From: Aminobacter sp. J41
Lineage (GTDB): Bacteria > Pseudomonadota > Alphaproteobacteria > Rhizobiales > Rhizobiaceae
Direction: 5' to 3'
NCBI RefSeq assembly: GCF_000526635.1
Contig: NZ_JAGL01000003.1
Span: 1 to 60,418, forward strand
Length of the DNA: 60,418 nt
Shown here: positions 8,164-16,010 of the stretch, in pieces
How the letters are laid out: every line of letters starts with the position of its first letter
Numbering within the stretch: position 1 is the stretch's first letter
Translations under genes and position numbers: made by a program
The notes under the pieces: model-generated
What the model was told of the DNA's origin: nothing
The model's input: only the letters and a program-made list of their open reading frames with translations
The model's database searches: none

Positions 8164-9429
8164 TTGCGCTTGGCACTCATCTGTCCGCCCTTTCCGAGCC
8201 ATGTTCAGGTGTTCGGCACCTTGGCTTGCGCCCTCCAGAGCCGGGGCCATGAGGCAATACTGATCTTGCAAGAGGGAGCGGAGGCGTTCCTCTCCAACCA
8301 CGCTCAGTATGTGCTCGTCCCGTCGCCGCCAGGTCTGACGACGCAGGTGCTTCTTCAGCGCGCGGCGAGGCCGGCTGGGCTTTTTGGCGTGCTGCGCACG
8401 GTGGCTGACAGTGCCGCGACGACCGAGAACCTGTGCAGGTATTTGCCGGAGATCCTGCATCGCGAAAGCGCTGACGCTGTCATCGCTGACCAGATGGAGC
8501 CTGCCGGAGGGCTAGTAGCCCGCCATCTTCGGCTTCCGTACCTTTCCCTTGCGAGCGCCCTGCCTTTGGAACGGGATGAGCGGATCCCGCCACCATATCT
8601 CGATTGGCCCTACGCGAAGGATGAACCGGGAATCAGGAGAAACCGCGGCGGGGAGATGGTTTCGAGACAGCTCCTGAGCTGCCAGCGGCGAATGATCAGG
8701 CAGTGGGCTAAGCGCTTCGGGCTCGAGGAACTGGAGACTCTGGAAGATTGCCTCTCGCCGCTGGGCACGATCGCCCAGATGCCGCAGGCGCTGGACTACC
8801 CGCGCACGCAAGGCGTGCGTTCCTTTCTGCAGGTGGGGGCGATCCGTGACCCAAAGGGCGGTGAAGAAGTCACGCCTGAAATCGATCCGCAACGCCCGTT
8901 CGTGTTCATGTCGCTTGGAACGCTGCAGGGGCACCGGATCTCTCTGTTCAAAGCGGTGGCGCGCGCGTGCCGTCAGCTAGATGCGCAGCTTCTCGTCGCT
9001 CACTGCGGATGCCTCAACGCGGCGCAGGCAGCCAGCATCGATGCGACGTGGGTCACGGATTTCGTGCCTCAGCGCGAGGTGCTTGCCCGCGCAGACATAT
9101 GCGTCACTCACGGCGGTCAGAACACGGTGCTCGATGCTCTGGGGGCTGGAACACCGGTACTGGTCATACCCATTGCCTTCGACCAGCCAGGTATTGCGTC
9201 GCGCGTCGTTCATCACCACGCCGGCCTGAAACTCTCCTTGCGCTTTCTGACCGCCAGAAAGGCGGGGCGGGCCCTCAAAACCCTCCTTGAAGACCGGTCC
9301 TACAGCCGAAGCGCCCGCTCTCTTGGGACGCAGCTACAATCTGACGGCCTTGCACTCGCCTGCGCGCAGATCGAGCGGCTGCTTACCCCGCATGTGCGTG
9401 ATGAGGAGCGGCAGCACGAACAACAGTAA
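8164..9429 (+). CDS. crtX: CrtX-like zeaxanthin glucosyltransferase (GT1 family)
   Basis: Predicted UDP-sugar-dependent glycosyltransferase that would attach glucose to the hydroxyl groups of zeaxanthin. The 421-residue protein has a GT1 fold. The N-terminal acceptor domain starts with LICPPFPSHVQVF. The C-terminal UGT-type donor site has FMSLGTLQG (about 252-260), then VTDFVPQREVLARADICVTHGGQNTVLDALGAGTPVL with the THGGQNTV core. TTG at 8164 is the start, with gggaag 7 bp upstream. The motif set also fits other macrolide/sterol-type UGTs; the name CrtX rests on the neighbours crtE, fni, crtY and crtZ. If crtY is dead its natural acceptor should not be made. Confidence 0.85.
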   Translation: MRLALICPPFPSHVQVFGTLACALQSRGHEAILILQEGAEAFLSNHAQYVLVPSPPGLTTQVLLQRAARPAGLFGVLRTVADSAATTENLCRYLPEILHRESADAVIADQMEPAGGLVARHLRLPYLSLASALPLERDERIPPPYLDWPYAKDEPGIRRNRGGEMVSRQLLSCQRRMIRQWAKRFGLEELETLEDCLSPLGTIAQMPQALDYPRTQGVRSFLQVGAIRDPKGGEEVTPEIDPQRPFVFMSLGTLQGHRISLFKAVARACRQLDAQLLVAHCGCLNAAQAASIDATWVTDFVPQREVLARADICVTHGGQNTVLDALGAGTPVLVIPIAFDQPGIASRVVHHHAGLKLSLRFLTARKAGRALKTLLEDRSYSRSARSLGTQLQSDGLALACAQIERLLTPHVRDEERQHEQQ

Positions 9430-9720
9430 GGCGAGGATGAGAAAGTAGCTGCGGCACTCAGCTACGGTGCTCATTTTGCGCTTCGGTGCGCTGCTCAGCA
9501 TGTCGGTAGCAGACCACTTCGAGCACGATCTCGACATGATGGCTTCGGACGCAAGGATCGCTCACCTGTCAGGCGGCGGCGGAAAGCTTCTTCAGGTCCC
9601 TACCCATTGGCTCTTAGCGTGTGGAAAATTTCCCCCGGAAAGGCCTCCTGGGACCACTTGTGCGGGTGAGGGCGATTTGCTACATGCCCGTTGCCGGTCG
9701 CAACCGGCCCCTGTCATGAT
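9430..9720. other. intergenic stretch between crtX and tRNA-Leu
   Basis: 291 bp without a credible gene. Short frames here have no ribosome-binding site or recognisable protein sequence; the hydrophobic minus-strand frame is largely the antisense of the crtX 3' end. The last 60 bp should contain the tRNA promoter, but I cannot define it. This may be the edge of the carotenoid block against the chromosomal backbone. Confidence 0.5.
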
Positions 9721-9805
9721 GCGGTCGTGGCGGAATTGGTAGACGCGCAGCGTTGAGGTCGCTGTGGGGCAACCCGTGGAAGTTCGAGTCTTCTCGACCG
9801 CACCA
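9721..9805 (+). tRNA. tRNA-Leu (anticodon GAG)
   Basis: An 85-nt class II tRNA. The acceptor stem gcggtcg (9721-9727) pairs with cgaccgc (9795-9801), followed by the discriminator A and an encoded CCA (9803-9805). The D-arm ggcggaattggtagacgc, the anticodon loop with GAG in gttgaggtc, the long variable arm of leucine tRNAs and the T-loop gttcgagtc are all readable. It decodes CUC/CUU codons. Confidence 0.95.
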
Positions 9806-9970
9806 TTCTCTCCCGAAAGCCTGTTGCTCCAGTTGCTTGGCCGTCGAGCGGGCCACAGCACGACCATTCTCAATATGCGGCTTAGCTCCTGTCGTGCCGG
9901 CAGGAGGGTCCGATCTAGGCCCGGCTTCAGCAGGCAGGTTTGGCCGTCGTGGCTCTGGTGGTTGCCAGCG

Positions 9971-10411
9971 CTATCGCGCGACTGTGACCACAACCGAGCG
10001 CCCGACGCCGCCGCGCCCATAAATCTCGACCAGAACGACGGCGCCGCCACGCATCACGTCGCGCGCGGCCTGACGCGAAATTGAGCCAGATCGCAGCATG
10101 CTTTCGAAGGCAGCGCGGTTGTTGGCGTCGTGAAAGAAGCTGTCGCCCTCATCCAGCCGATCGCGGATCCGAAACCGGTGATAGTTGGCGCGGTCCTGGC
10201 GCAGTACCTGCCATGGCTGGCTGAGCCGGGCGCCACTCGAGTTGATCAGATCGCGCGGGCCGATTTCGGCGATGTATTGCTCGATCAGCACATCGCCCCT
10301 CGGAGCGGACTGGATGATGGATTGTGCCCCGGACGTGGCGGGCAGGGCGGCCAGCGCAACCAGTCCTGTGACCGTACCTCGAATGAATTTCCTCACCATG
10401 CCAGGCAGCAT
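9971..10411 (-). CDS. small secreted/periplasmic protein of unknown function
   Basis: A 146-residue protein with a signal peptide: basic MVRKFIRG, a hydrophobic stretch TVTGLVALAALPA and a likely cleavage after SGA or AQS near residue 30. The mature part is about 115 residues, rich in arginine, with no motif I recognise. It ends in a hydrophobic VVLVEIYGRGGVGRSVVVTV strand-like segment. The ATG at 10411 is preceded by gggagg with 7 bp spacing, which supports this start over the ATG at 10399. It lies downstream of the VOC gene on the same strand, with a terminator between. Function unknown; signal peptide and codon pattern make it a real gene. Confidence 0.7.
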   Translation of the reverse strand: MLPGMVRKFIRGTVTGLVALAALPATSGAQSIIQSAPRGDVLIEQYIAEIGPRDLINSSGARLSQPWQVLRQDRANYHRFRIRDRLDEGDSFFHDANNRAAFESMLRSGSISRQAARDVMRGGAVVLVEIYGRGGVGRSVVVTVAR

Positions 10412-10508
10412 CGATCATCCTCCCGCTCGCTGCATTCCCCGGTTCTTTATAACCAGCGGCAAAGGGCGAGTCGCGCCCGGGCACCGCGAAGAACGGCAAA
10501 ACGCAAAA

Positions 10509-10528
10509 CGGCGGGCCGAAGCCCGCCG
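10509..10528 (-). terminator. rho-independent terminator of the VOC gene
   Basis: An 8-bp stem (cggcgggc / gcccgccg) with a four-base loop, followed on the minus strand by gttttgcgtttt. It lies 12 bp after the VOC stop codon. Confidence 0.75.
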
Positions 10529-10540
10529 CAATTAAAATCC

Positions 10541-10924
10541 TTAGTCGGCCGCCGGCGCGCCGGCGCAGAGCTTGTTGCCGATTGGATCGCGCAGATAGGC
10601 GAGAAAGAGCTTGCGCGGGCCGACCTGGCGCACGCCCGGAGGGTTTTCGCAGGTGGTGCCGCCGTTAGCGATGCCCGCCGCGTGCCAGGCTTCGACCAGT
10701 TCCGGGCTCGCCATCTTGAAGCCGATGGTGCCGCCATTGGCATGGGTAGCCGGCTCGCCGTTGATCGGCTTGGTCACCAGGAAGCGCATGCCGTCTTTGG
10801 AATAGACGACACGGCCCTTCGGATCGATCTGTCCGGCCTCGCCGCCGGCTGCAAGGAAAATTGCGTCATAAAAGGCCTTTGAAGCCTCAATGTCGTTCGC
10901 GCCGACCACGATGTGGCTGAACAT
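10541..10924 (-). CDS. VOC (glyoxalase/bleomycin resistance) family protein
   Basis: A 127-residue single-domain vicinal oxygen chelate protein, starting FSHIVVGANDIEASKAFYDA as in the DUF-type glyoxalase I-like subgroup and ending with LRDPIGNKLCA. The conserved metal-site positions are at H4 and near the C-terminal DPIGNK segment, but the substrate cannot be predicted from this. Stand-alone cytosolic gene with its own terminator; the divergent neighbour 253 bp away is mgtE. Confidence 0.85.
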   Translation of the reverse strand: MFSHIVVGANDIEASKAFYDAIFLAAGGEAGQIDPKGRVVYSKDGMRFLVTKPINGEPATHANGGTIGFKMASPELVEAWHAAGIANGGTTCENPPGVRQVGPRKLFLAYLRDPIGNKLCAGAPAAD

Positions 10925-11177
10925 TCATGCCCCTCCTCAGTGAGTGTGTTGCCGCCAAGGAGCTAGACTGATTCCGGAGAGCCGCCAAGGCAAACCGGAG
11001 CAGCCGCGCGGTGCTTCCCGATCATGTGAACTGAAACCTCGCGGGAGCCGGCGCGTTGCTCGTGGCTGGCCTGCAACATCATCTTGCTATCCTTTGGAGA
11101 GATAAGGCAGATGGGTTCCGCACGGCTCCGCTCCGGGTTAAACGGCATAGTCACGAACTGAAAGGCGGGAGGCGCTT

Positions 11178-12599
11178 TTGGAAAATCCGCAAGACCGGCC
11201 TCCTGAATTCGAAGTCCGCGATTCCGTTATGGAGGGCGGAATCTACGACGAATCCGGCGTGCTGCGGCCCGAGTTCCTAAACCGGGTGACGACGGCGATC
11301 GCCGAGGGCGACACCGAGACGCTCAAGCAGAACGTTGGCGAGCTTCACCAGTCGGAGGTCGGCGACCTTCTCGAGACGCTTTCGCCCGACCAGCGCCTCG
11401 CGCTTGTTGAGCTCATGGGCGCGGACTTCGACTTCTCGGCGCTGACCGAGGTCGACGAGGCCATTCGTCTCGACATCGTCGAGAACCTGCCGAACGAGCA
11501 GATCGCCCAGGCCGTCCAGGAACTGGATTCGGACGACGCGGTCTACATCCTTGAGGACCTCGACCAGGAAGACCAGGACGAGATTCTCGCGCAGCTGCCG
11601 TTCACCGAACGGATCAGGCTGCGCCGGTCGCTGGACTATCCGGAAGATTCGGCCGGCCGCCGCATGCAGACCGAATTTGTCGCCGTGCCGCCGTTCTGGA
11701 CGGTCGGTCAGACGATCGACTACATGCGCGAGGACAGCAATCTGCCGGAATCGTTCAGCCAGATTTTTGTCATCGACCCGACCTTCCGCCTGCTTGGGAC
11801 AGTCGATCTCGATCGCATCCTGCGCACCAAGCGCGCGGTGAAGATCGAGGAGATCATGCACGAGACGCGCCACGCCATTCCGGCCACCATGGATCAGGAA
11901 GAGGCGGCGCACGAATTCGAGCAGTACGATCTTCTCTCAGCCGCCGTCGTCGACGAGAACGACCGCCTCGTCGGCGTGCTGACCATCGATGACGTCGTCG
12001 ACGTCATCCAGGAAGAGGCCGAGGAAGACCTGATGCGCCTTGGCGGCGTCGGCGATGAAGAGCTGTCGGACTCGGTGCTGGCGACCTCGCGCTCGCGCAT
12101 TCCCTGGCTGATGGTGAACCTGTTCATGGCCTTCCTCGCCGCTTCGGTGATCGGCCTGTTCGACGGAACGATCCAGCAGATCGTGGCGCTCGCGGTGCTG
12201 ATGCCGATCGTGGCTGGCATGGGCGGCAATGCCGGATCACAGACCATGACGGTCACCGTGCGCGCGCTCGCCACCAGGGACCTCGACATCTACAACGCTG
12301 GCCGAATCATCCGCCGCGAGATCGGGGTGGGGCTGATCAATGGCATCATCTTCGCCACCCTGATCGGCATCGTCGCCGGCTTCTGGTTCTCGGACCCCAA
12401 CCTCGGCGGCATCATCGCCGTTGCGATGGTGATCAACCTTCTGGTCGCCGCGCTGGCCGGCATTCTGGTTCCGCTGCTGCTCGACAAGGCAGGGGCGGAT
12501 CCTGCTGTTTCGTCGGCGGTTTTCGTGACCACCATTACTGACGTCGTGGGCTTCTTCGCCTTCCTCGGCCTTGCGACCTGGTGGTTCGGTCTCCTCTAG
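11178..12599 (+). CDS. mgtE: magnesium transporter MgtE
   Basis: Mg2+ channel/transporter of the inner membrane, gated by cytosolic Mg2+. The 473-residue protein has the full architecture: an acidic superhelical N domain (about 25-155), two CBS domains (about 165-285, with IDPTFRLLGTVDLDRIL and VVDENDRLVGVLTIDDVVDVI) and five C-terminal membrane helices from about 295, including PIVAGMGGNAGSQ, the conserved pore-helix motif. Start TTG at 11178, 5 bp after gggagg. No Mg2+-sensing leader that I recognise lies in the 250 bp upstream. Confidence 0.95.
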   Translation: MENPQDRPPEFEVRDSVMEGGIYDESGVLRPEFLNRVTTAIAEGDTETLKQNVGELHQSEVGDLLETLSPDQRLALVELMGADFDFSALTEVDEAIRLDIVENLPNEQIAQAVQELDSDDAVYILEDLDQEDQDEILAQLPFTERIRLRRSLDYPEDSAGRRMQTEFVAVPPFWTVGQTIDYMREDSNLPESFSQIFVIDPTFRLLGTVDLDRILRTKRAVKIEEIMHETRHAIPATMDQEEAAHEFEQYDLLSAAVVDENDRLVGVLTIDDVVDVIQEEAEEDLMRLGGVGDEELSDSVLATSRSRIPWLMVNLFMAFLAASVIGLFDGTIQQIVALAVLMPIVAGMGGNAGSQTMTVTVRALATRDLDIYNAGRIIRREIGVGLINGIIFATLIGIVAGFWFSDPNLGGIIAVAMVINLLVAALAGILVPLLLDKAGADPAVSSAVFVTTITDVVGFFAFLGLATWWFGLL

Positions 12600-12620
12600 G
12601 TGCACTCCTCCAAGAGGGGA

Positions 12621-12650
12621 GTTTGACTTTTACGTAAGTGCCGTGGCAAA
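12621..12650 (+). promoter_or_regulatory. candidate promoter/operator of the MerR gene
   Basis: A -35-like TTGACT (12623-12628) is followed by the perfect palindrome TTACGTAA (12630-12637), flanked by a near-symmetric ACTT/AAGT. This placement between promoter elements is typical of MerR-family operators, and the core resembles LiuR-type sites as I recall them. The -10 is not clear. Autoregulation is inferred. Confidence 0.4.
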
Positions 12651-12676
12651 CATGCGCGAGCGGCAGGACAAGCGAA

Positions 12677-13063
12677 ATGCGTGAATATTACACCATCACC
12701 GAGCTGACACGGGAATTCGACGTGTCGACGCGGACCCTTCGCTTCTACGAGGACGAGGGGCTCATTTCGCCGATAAGACGCGGACGGACCCGTCTGTTCC
12801 GTCCGTCCGACCGTCATCTGATTCGTCAGATCCTTCGCGGCAAGCGTCTCGGGTTCTCGATCGCGGAGATCCGCGAGATCATCCAGATGTACAAGGAGCC
12901 ACCGGGCGAGGTGGGCCAGCTCAAGCTGATGATCCGCAAGATCGAGGAAAAGCGCGAGGAACTGCGCCAGAAGCGGCGAGACCTTGAGGAGACTCTCGCA
13001 GAGCTCGACAACGCGGAGGAAAGCTGCGTTGAGCGGCTGGTCGAGCTTGGCGTGACCACCTGA
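12677..13063 (+). CDS. MerR family transcriptional regulator (LiuR-like)
   Basis: A 128-residue DNA-binding protein. The N-terminal MerR winged helix is YYTITELTREFDVSTRTLRFYEDEGLISPIRRG (from residue 3), followed by a 12780-12860 wing/helix segment and a long coiled-coil dimerisation helix rich in E/K/R (about 75-120). The sequence most resembles the LiuR/acyl-CoA metabolism type of MerR rather than metal sensors; the usual metal-binding cysteines are absent apart from one near residue 118. Start ATG 12677 was chosen over an upstream frame start at 12638, because homology begins here and cagga lies upstream. No liu or acyl-CoA genes are adjacent, so its targets are unknown. Confidence 0.85.
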   Translation: MREYYTITELTREFDVSTRTLRFYEDEGLISPIRRGRTRLFRPSDRHLIRQILRGKRLGFSIAEIREIIQMYKEPPGEVGQLKLMIRKIEEKREELRQKRRDLEETLAELDNAEESCVERLVELGVTT

Positions 13064-13142
13064 CCGGACAGGCAGTCCTCATAAAGCTGGCACAAGGCTT
13101 CGGGTATCGCAGGTCGCACTGAGCCGTGTTATCTGCGAACCA

Positions 13143-13886
13143 ATGAACGCAGCCGCCTCCGCCTCTCCTGACACGCACTCGACACGCATCCGCTGGTTCT
13201 TCCGCGGCGTGTCCGCGGCGGTATCGATTCCCGGCCTTATCCTCATCAGCGCGTTTGTCGGCTTTGCGGGCCTCGCCCGCGAGGCAGGCATCACGCTGCC
13301 GCAGGCCGTGTTCATGACCGGCCTCGTTTGGGCGCTGCCTGCCAAGGTGGTGCTGATCGGCGCCATCATGTCGGGCGCGTCGCTGCCCGCAGCCGCCCTT
13401 GCCGTCAGCCTGTCGTCGGTCCGCCTCACCCCGATGGTTGTGGCGCTGATGCCAGAGCTGCGCAGCGAGCGCGGCCGGCCGATCGTGCTCTACCTGTTGT
13501 CGCACTTCGTGGCGGTGACTTCGTGGGTCATCGCGATGGAGAAGGTGCGCGAGGTCCCGCGCGAGATGCGCACCTCCTGGTACGCCGGCCTTGGCGGATC
13601 GCTTGTCCTGGGCAACATGGTGGTCGTCGCGTTGGTCTATGCCGTCGCCGGCAGCTTGCCGCCGATCCTGTCAGCCGCGTTGCTGCTTTTAACGCCGATC
13701 TATTTCCTGACTTCGCTCTGGGGATCGGCGCGCGAAGCTGCGAGCCACTACGCAATGATCTTCGGGATCGTGCTTGGCCCCGTATTCCACCTTTTCATGC
13801 CGGGGGGCGATCTGATGGCTGCCGGGTTCATCGGCGGAATCGGCGCCTATGTCCTTTACCGGTTGCGCAAGGGGCAGGGCGCCTGA
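13143..13886 (+). CDS. azlC: AzlC family branched-chain amino acid export subunit
   Basis: Large subunit of an AzlCD/YgaZH-type amino acid exporter. The 247-residue protein has about six to seven membrane segments, with the AzlC motif block around ALPAKVVLIGAIMSGASLPAAALAVSLSSVRLTPM. The stop overlaps the azlD start (TGATG), so the two are co-translated. Substrate in this organism is unproven; branched-chain amino acids are known for family members. Confidence 0.88.
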   Translation: MNAAASASPDTHSTRIRWFFRGVSAAVSIPGLILISAFVGFAGLAREAGITLPQAVFMTGLVWALPAKVVLIGAIMSGASLPAAALAVSLSSVRLTPMVVALMPELRSERGRPIVLYLLSHFVAVTSWVIAMEKVREVPREMRTSWYAGLGGSLVLGNMVVVALVYAVAGSLPPILSAALLLLTPIYFLTSLWGSAREAASHYAMIFGIVLGPVFHLFMPGGDLMAAGFIGGIGAYVLYRLRKGQGA

Positions 13887-14245
13887 TGACCTTTACCGCA
13901 TTTGACAGTTGGTGGTGGCCCTACCTGTTCATCCTGATTGCCGGCTCGCTTGCGACCGACATCTGGCGCTTTCTCGGCGTCTATCTCGGCGGGCGGATCA
14001 GGGACGATTCGGAGGCGCTCGTCTTCGTGCGCGCTCTGGCAACGGCACTGGTGGCCGCCGTCATCGGCAACCTTATCGTGTTTCCGTCGGGAGCTCTGGC
14101 TGCCGCGCCGCTCTTGTTGCGGCTTGTCTCGGTGCTGGTGGGTTTTGCTGCTTACCTGAGATTCGGCAAATTGGTGATCGTGGGGATCATGGTGGCGGAG
14201 GCCGTGCTGATCGGCGGCCTCTACCTGATCGGCTTCGAAGCCTAG
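13886..14245 (+). CDS. azlD: AzlD family small subunit
   Basis: A 119-residue membrane protein with about four hydrophobic segments, the small partner of AzlC in branched-chain amino acid export. It begins with ATG inside the azlC stop overlap. The order azlC-azlD and size match the family. It ends 3 bp from the convergent HIT gene. Confidence 0.85.
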   Translation: MTFTAFDSWWWPYLFILIAGSLATDIWRFLGVYLGGRIRDDSEALVFVRALATALVAAVIGNLIVFPSGALAAAPLLLRLVSVLVGFAAYLRFGKLVIVGIMVAEAVLIGGLYLIGFEA

Positions 14246-14248
14246 CCG

Positions 14249-14680
14249 TTACTCGACGAGGGCAGCGCGGATCTTCTCGGCATTTGCCGCCAGCACGCCC
14301 TGGTCTTCCATCTGGCCGGTGTGCGGCTTGAGTGCGACACCCTCGAAGCGCGGAATGACGTGGACATGGAGGTGGAATACCACCTGCCCCCCGGCGCTCT
14401 CGTTGAACTGCTGAACCGTCACGCCATCAGCAGAGAATGCCTTTTTGACGGCACGTGCGAGCTTCTGTGTGGTCTTCGCAACGGCAGCAAGGCTGGCTTC
14501 CTCGACGTCGAGGATGTTGCGGGCCGGCTGCTTCGGCAGCACGAGGCAGTGGCCGTCGCCGCGCGGCATGATGTCCATGATCGCGATGGTGTCGTCGTCT
14601 TCATAGAGCTTGTGGGATGGCAGCTCGCCGCGCAGGATCTTGGCAAAGACGTTGGTCGGATCGTAGGCAGGTGTCGTCAT
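14249..14680 (-). CDS. HIT family (histidine triad) nucleotide hydrolase
   Basis: A 143-residue cytosolic HIT protein (Hint/HinT-like) expected to hydrolyse nucleoside phosphoramidates or AMP-lysine. It contains FAKILRGELP near the N-terminus, GHCLVLPK, and the catalytic triad motif HLHVHVIPR (about residues 105-113). Start ATG at 14680 gives MTTPAYDPTN; a longer frame reaching 15271 runs through the GNAT gene and is not real. It follows the GNAT-like gene by 68 bp on the same strand. Confidence 0.92.
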   Translation of the reverse strand: MTTPAYDPTNVFAKILRGELPSHKLYEDDDTIAIMDIMPRGDGHCLVLPKQPARNILDVEEASLAAVAKTTQKLARAVKKAFSADGVTVQQFNESAGGQVVFHLHVHVIPRFEGVALKPHTGQMEDQGVLAANAEKIRAALVE

Positions 14681-14748
14681 CGAAGCCTCTGGTTCGCTCG
14701 GTTGGTATGTTATCAGGGGAATAGGATATTGGCGCGCCCGGTCAACTG

Positions 14749-15969
14749 TCAGGATGCGGCTTCGGGGTCCTTGCGGAACGGCGTTGCGTCCTCCAGCCAC
14801 TCGCCCACCTGTTCCACCTCTCGTCGTTCCTGCTCGAGGTAGTCGGCGACCGCCCGGCGGAAGCCGGGATGAGCGATGTAGTGCGCCGAATGGGTCGTTA
14901 CCGGCCGGTAGCCGCGCGCGAGTTTGTGTTGGCCCTGCGCGCCGGCCTCCACGACGCGCAGTTTTCGCGAAATCGCGAACTCGATCGCCTGATGGTAGCA
15001 GACCTCGAAGTGTAGGAATGGATGGTCCTCGATGCAGCCCCAGTTGCGGCCGTACAGTGTGTCCGAGCCAATGAAGTTGATGGCGCCGGCAATGTAGCGG
15101 CCATTGCGGCGGGCCATGACGAGCAGGATGTCGTCCGCCATCCGCTCGCCGATCAGCGAGAAGAACTGCCGGTTTAGGTAAGGCCGGCCCCACTTGCGGC
15201 TGCCGGTGTCCATGTAGAAGGCGAAGAAATCGTCCCACACCGCTTCGGTGAGGTCGCTCCCCGTAAGCCACTCGATGGTAATGCCGGAACTCACTGCCTC
15301 GCGGCGCTCGCGCTTCAGCGCCTTGCGCTTGCGAGAAGCAAGTGTGGCGAGGAAATCATCGTAGCAATCGAACCCTTCGTTGAAGAAGTGAAACTGCTGG
15401 TCGATGCGATGGAGGAAGCCTGCCTCAGTAAGCGCGTCGATGTCGTCGCCCTGGGCGAAGGTGACGTGGACCGACGAGGTGCCGAGCGTGTCGTTCAGCG
15501 CCTTGAGGCCGTTGGCGAGCGCGGCCCGAACAGCATTTCCGTCGAACCCCTCGCGGACCAGCAGGCGAGGGCCGGTTGCCGGGGTGAAGGGAACAGATAC
15601 CTGCAGCTTCGGATAATAGTTGCCGCCGGCACGCTCGAAGGCATCGGCCCAGCCGTGGTCGAAGACGTACTCGCCCTGGCTGTGGCTCTTGGCATAGCAG
15701 GGCACTGCCCCCACTAGCGTTCCGTCAGGCGCTTCGAGCCGCAGGTGCCGAGGGGCCCAGCCAGTTCGTGCCGTCGCGCAACCGCTTTCTTCGAAAACTC
15801 TCAGAAAGTCATACGAAATGAACGGGTTATAGAGCGAAATTGCACTGGTAGAAGAAGTGCCGGAGAGTAGATTCCACTCTTCCGGCCGGAAGTCGTGCAT
15901 CCCCGTGACCGCACGCAGGACGAAGTCGCCGGCACTTCCTTCTGAAACACTGCGCTCGCTCGTGGCCAT
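14749..15969 (-). CDS. GNAT-like acyltransferase (peptidogalycan/DUF482 family)
   Basis: A 406-residue protein of the DUF482 family, predicted to hold a GNAT/Fem-type acyltransferase fold. Recognisable stretches are NPFISYDFLRVFEESG (48-63), a HGWADAFERAG segment near 105, the SRKRKALKRERREA basic helix (about 212-225), FEVCYHQAIEFAI and EAGAQGQHKLARGY, the most conserved segment of the family. The substrate is unknown. It sits in a minus-strand run RidA - GDPD - GNAT - HIT with short gaps, an arrangement I recall from other Rhizobiales. Confidence 0.85.
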   Translation of the reverse strand: MATSERSVSEGSAGDFVLRAVTGMHDFRPEEWNLLSGTSSTSAISLYNPFISYDFLRVFEESGCATARTGWAPRHLRLEAPDGTLVGAVPCYAKSHSQGEYVFDHGWADAFERAGGNYYPKLQVSVPFTPATGPRLLVREGFDGNAVRAALANGLKALNDTLGTSSVHVTFAQGDDIDALTEAGFLHRIDQQFHFFNEGFDCYDDFLATLASRKRKALKRERREAVSSGITIEWLTGSDLTEAVWDDFFAFYMDTGSRKWGRPYLNRQFFSLIGERMADDILLVMARRNGRYIAGAINFIGSDTLYGRNWGCIEDHPFLHFEVCYHQAIEFAISRKLRVVEAGAQGQHKLARGYRPVTTHSAHYIAHPGFRRAVADYLEQERREVEQVGEWLEDATPFRKDPEAAS

Positions 15970-16010
15970 AACGCATAGATACGCGCCTCAAGGAGCGATG
16001 CAAGTGCGGC

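Noticed and set aside
9334-9537. A 67-codon minus-strand frame with a hydrophobic stretch after crtX
   Set aside because: Half of it is antisense to the crtX 3' end; no ribosome-binding site or homology visible.
9721-9805. tRNA-Leu as an integration site for a carotenoid island
   Set aside because: The carotenoid genes are on the 5' side of the tRNA, no integrase is visible and I found no repeat of the tRNA 3' end in the window; kept only as a weak observation.
10963-11154. A 63-codon minus-strand frame between the VOC gene and mgtE
   Set aside because: No ribosome-binding site, atypical composition, no recognisable motif.
10925-11177. Possible Mg2+ riboswitch before mgtE
   Set aside because: I could not recognise an M-box or ykoK-like pattern; only two short gccgccaagg repeats are visible.
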